A stretch of DNA of 64,000 nt from an uncultured Sutterella sp. (lineage in GTDB: Bacteria; Pseudomonadota; Gammaproteobacteria; Burkholderiales; Burkholderiaceae_F): positions 12,439 through 76,438 of the forward strand of contig CAKQON010000003.1 in assembly GCA_934255515.1 (NCBI GenBank). The letters are read 5' to 3'. Made by a program: the position numbers and the translations under genes. Below are positions 62,592 to 64,000 of the stretch, piece after piece. Position 1 is the stretch's first letter, and every line of letters starts with the position of its first letter. The notes beneath the pieces were generated by a model that was not told where the DNA came from, ran no database searches, and worked only from the letters and a program-made list of their open reading frames with translations.

Positions 62592-62634
62592 TGCGTAGAG
62601 GCACCCTTATGTTTTATTTCTTTGAGTAAAGAAA

Positions 62635-62985
62635 ATGACTGAAACGGAAAAAAAGGATGTTGTAACCATGGATTCTGAAGTCGTTCAGGACAAGGAATCC
62701 GAACAGCTCAAAGAGGCCGTGGAGCAGTCCGAGGCGCTCATGAAATTCCCAATGGAATTTCCGATTAAGGTCATGGGCGATGCATCACCATCTTTCCCTA
62801 AAGAAATCATTGGGATTACGAAATCACACTTCGAAGACTTCGACGAAAAAAACGTTGCCGTCACTTGGTCGAGAACCCGCAAATATCAGTGCGTGACGGT
62901 AACGGTTACAGCGAGATCGAGAGAACAGCTTGACGACATGTACCGTGCACTCACGGCCTGTCCGATGGTGAAATACGCCCTTTAA
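62635..62985 (+). CDS. ybeD: YbeD/DUF493 protein
   Basis: A 116-residue protein. FPMEFPIKVMGDASPSF and KYQCVTVTVTARSREQLDDMYRAL match the ACT-like DUF493 fold of YbeD. A roughly 35-residue acidic N-terminal extension precedes it. In enterobacteria it sits between dacA and lipB. Here it follows the PBP5-like gene and precedes menA. Confidence 0.85.
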   Translation: MTETEKKDVVTMDSEVVQDKESEQLKEAVEQSEALMKFPMEFPIKVMGDASPSFPKEIIGITKSHFEDFDEKNVAVTWSRTRKYQCVTVTVTARSREQLDDMYRALTACPMVKYAL

Positions 62986-62992
62986 ACACAGA

Positions 62993-63916
62993 ATGACCCT
63001 TACTGCCCCCGAAAATCCTGGACTGATTCGTTCCTGGCTTGCCTTCACACGCCCGAAAACCTGGCTGATAGCAGTCTCCCCGGTGATTGCTTCTCTGGCG
63101 CTTGCCTGGAGTGAAACCAAGACCTTTGCACCTCTTACCGCGCTCTTCACTATTTCCATTGCCATCCTGATGCAAGCTGTTTCCAACATGGAAAATGACC
63201 TGGGATATGCGGAAAGAAACGCCGAAAGAGGAAATCGCAGGGGCCTCCCGAGAGCAACCACCATGGGATGGATCAGCCTCCCAACAGCTCGTATTGCGAT
63301 CAGAATCGGGGCGCTTTTAGCGCTCATCAATACCGCTGTGCTCATCTGGATCGGCGGGTGGATTTTTCTTTTGATCGGTCTGGCTTCGCTTATCGCAGCC
63401 TACTCATATATGGGCGGCCCGAAGCCCATTGCTTACACGCCTTTTGGAGAGCTTGTCGTCCTTGTATTTTTCGGCCTGACTGCTGTCTGCGGCACCTATT
63501 TCCTTCAGACAGGCTGCATATCGATCAATGCATGCCTCCTTGGTCTCGCTCTCGGCAGCATTGCTTCCGGCGTTCTTGCAGTCAATAATTTCCGCGACTA
63601 TGAGCACGACGCCAGTATTGGACGCAATACCCTGGCTGTCGTCATCGGCAAGCCTGGTTTCCTGAAGTTATTTCACTGCCTGATGCTTGTGCCTTATGCC
63701 GCCCTTGTCACTATGGGTGTCAACAGCGCCTCTCATTGGCCGATTCTGATCGCCTTCGCAACCCTTCCTCTGGCCGTTTCCATTGCAAAAAATCTTGCTC
63801 AGAAAGAACACGAAGCACTAAATGCAGTGATGTTCGGCTGCGTAAAGCTCGAAGGCATCTTTTCCCTGCTCTTTGCAGCAGGATGCATCCTCGCTGTTTT
63901 TGTCGAAAAACTTTAA
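62993..63916 (+). CDS. menA: 1,4-dihydroxy-2-naphthoate polyprenyltransferase
   Basis: A 307-residue UbiA-family membrane enzyme with about eight helices that prenylates dihydroxynaphthoate in menaquinone synthesis. The first Asp-rich site is in NMENDLGYAERNAERG. The second is in VNNFRDYEHDASIGRNTLAVVIG, typical of MenA. LAFTRPKTWLIAVSPVI is the N-terminal start. It lies 7 bp after ybeD. Menaquinone would be the electron acceptor for the hydrogenase cytochrome b. Confidence 0.92.
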   Translation: MTLTAPENPGLIRSWLAFTRPKTWLIAVSPVIASLALAWSETKTFAPLTALFTISIAILMQAVSNMENDLGYAERNAERGNRRGLPRATTMGWISLPTARIAIRIGALLALINTAVLIWIGGWIFLLIGLASLIAAYSYMGGPKPIAYTPFGELVVLVFFGLTAVCGTYFLQTGCISINACLLGLALGSIASGVLAVNNFRDYEHDASIGRNTLAVVIGKPGFLKLFHCLMLVPYAALVTMGVNSASHWPILIAFATLPLAVSIAKNLAQKEHEALNAVMFGCVKLEGIFSLLFAAGCILAVFVEKL

Positions 63917-64000
63917 GAAAAAAGGTTCTTCGGAAATTAGCGGGCAACCTCTACTAAAGAAGTAGAAACTTTCAAGCGATTACTGAGGAGCGTTTCCGGC

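Overview
The window looks like a chromosomal segment of a Gram-negative betaproteobacterium of the Burkholderiales. A host-associated anaerobe of the Sutterella/Parasutterella type is my best guess. This rests on gene order and gene content, not on any marker rRNA. The orders that point this way are birA-coaX-SPOR protein, gatCAB divergent from mreBCD-mrdA-rodA-rlpA, fmt-rsmB-DUF4390-ntrY-ntrX-trkA-trkH, and EIIA(Man)-HPr-Enzyme I. Menaquinone synthesis (menA) and an oxygen-sensitive [FeFe]-hydrogenase suggest anaerobic life. I found no rRNA, tRNA, CRISPR array, insertion sequence or prophage. The sequence is almost entirely core genes, densely packed. A perfect chromosomal parS site at 46772-46787 suggests the segment lies in the origin-proximal part of the chromosome.

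Layout. 1-5.6 kb: rsmI diverges from an lpoA-like lipoprotein gene with overlapping start codons, followed by the ABC-F ATPase uup and a convergent cysK. 5.7-9.1 kb: a long-chain acyl-CoA synthetase and a HemN/HemW-like radical SAM protein. 9.1-13.4 kb: an accessory energy island. A 514-bp regulatory gap with an FNR-like box precedes a periplasmic-type [FeFe]-hydrogenase large subunit, its Tat-signal small subunit, a di-heme cytochrome b anchor and the maturase hydF. This layout suggests hydrogen oxidation coupled to (mena)quinone. The maturases HydE and HydG are not in the window. 13.4-19 kb: prfC, a uracil permease and tex. 19-23 kb: an Aap/Yhd-type amino-acid ABC transporter (binding protein and two permeases, no ATPase) with a DUF1857 gene at its end.

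23-28.4 kb: a CNNM/CBS transporter-like protein, topB and a highly divergent dprA. 28.4-39.1 kb: def, an inverted alpha/beta hydrolase, fmt, rsmB, DUF4390, ntrY, a shortened ntrX without the AAA+ domain, trkA and trkH. 39.1-43 kb: a DUF1840 gene, the PTS relay (EIIA, HPr, Enzyme I) and a YecA-family gene. 43-46.8 kb: ampG-like, rsuA and xthA on the minus strand, and pyrE behind an apparent attenuator. 46.8-56.8 kb: gatCAB and the rod-shape/cell-wall elongation cluster ending in rlpA.

56.8-64 kb: an M20 peptidase, a 71-residue unknown, a HIT protein, a SPOR-like protein, coaX, birA, a PBP5-like D,D-carboxypeptidase that appears to have lost all three catalytic motifs, ybeD and menA.

The most unusual points are the cytochrome-b-linked [FeFe]-hydrogenase with variant maturase and H-cluster motifs, the NtrX without its AAA+ module, the apparent PBP5 pseudoenzyme, the degenerate DprA, the parS site and the pyrE attenuator. 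I do not see a clearly new multi-gene system. The hydrogenase island is the strongest candidate for unusual biology.
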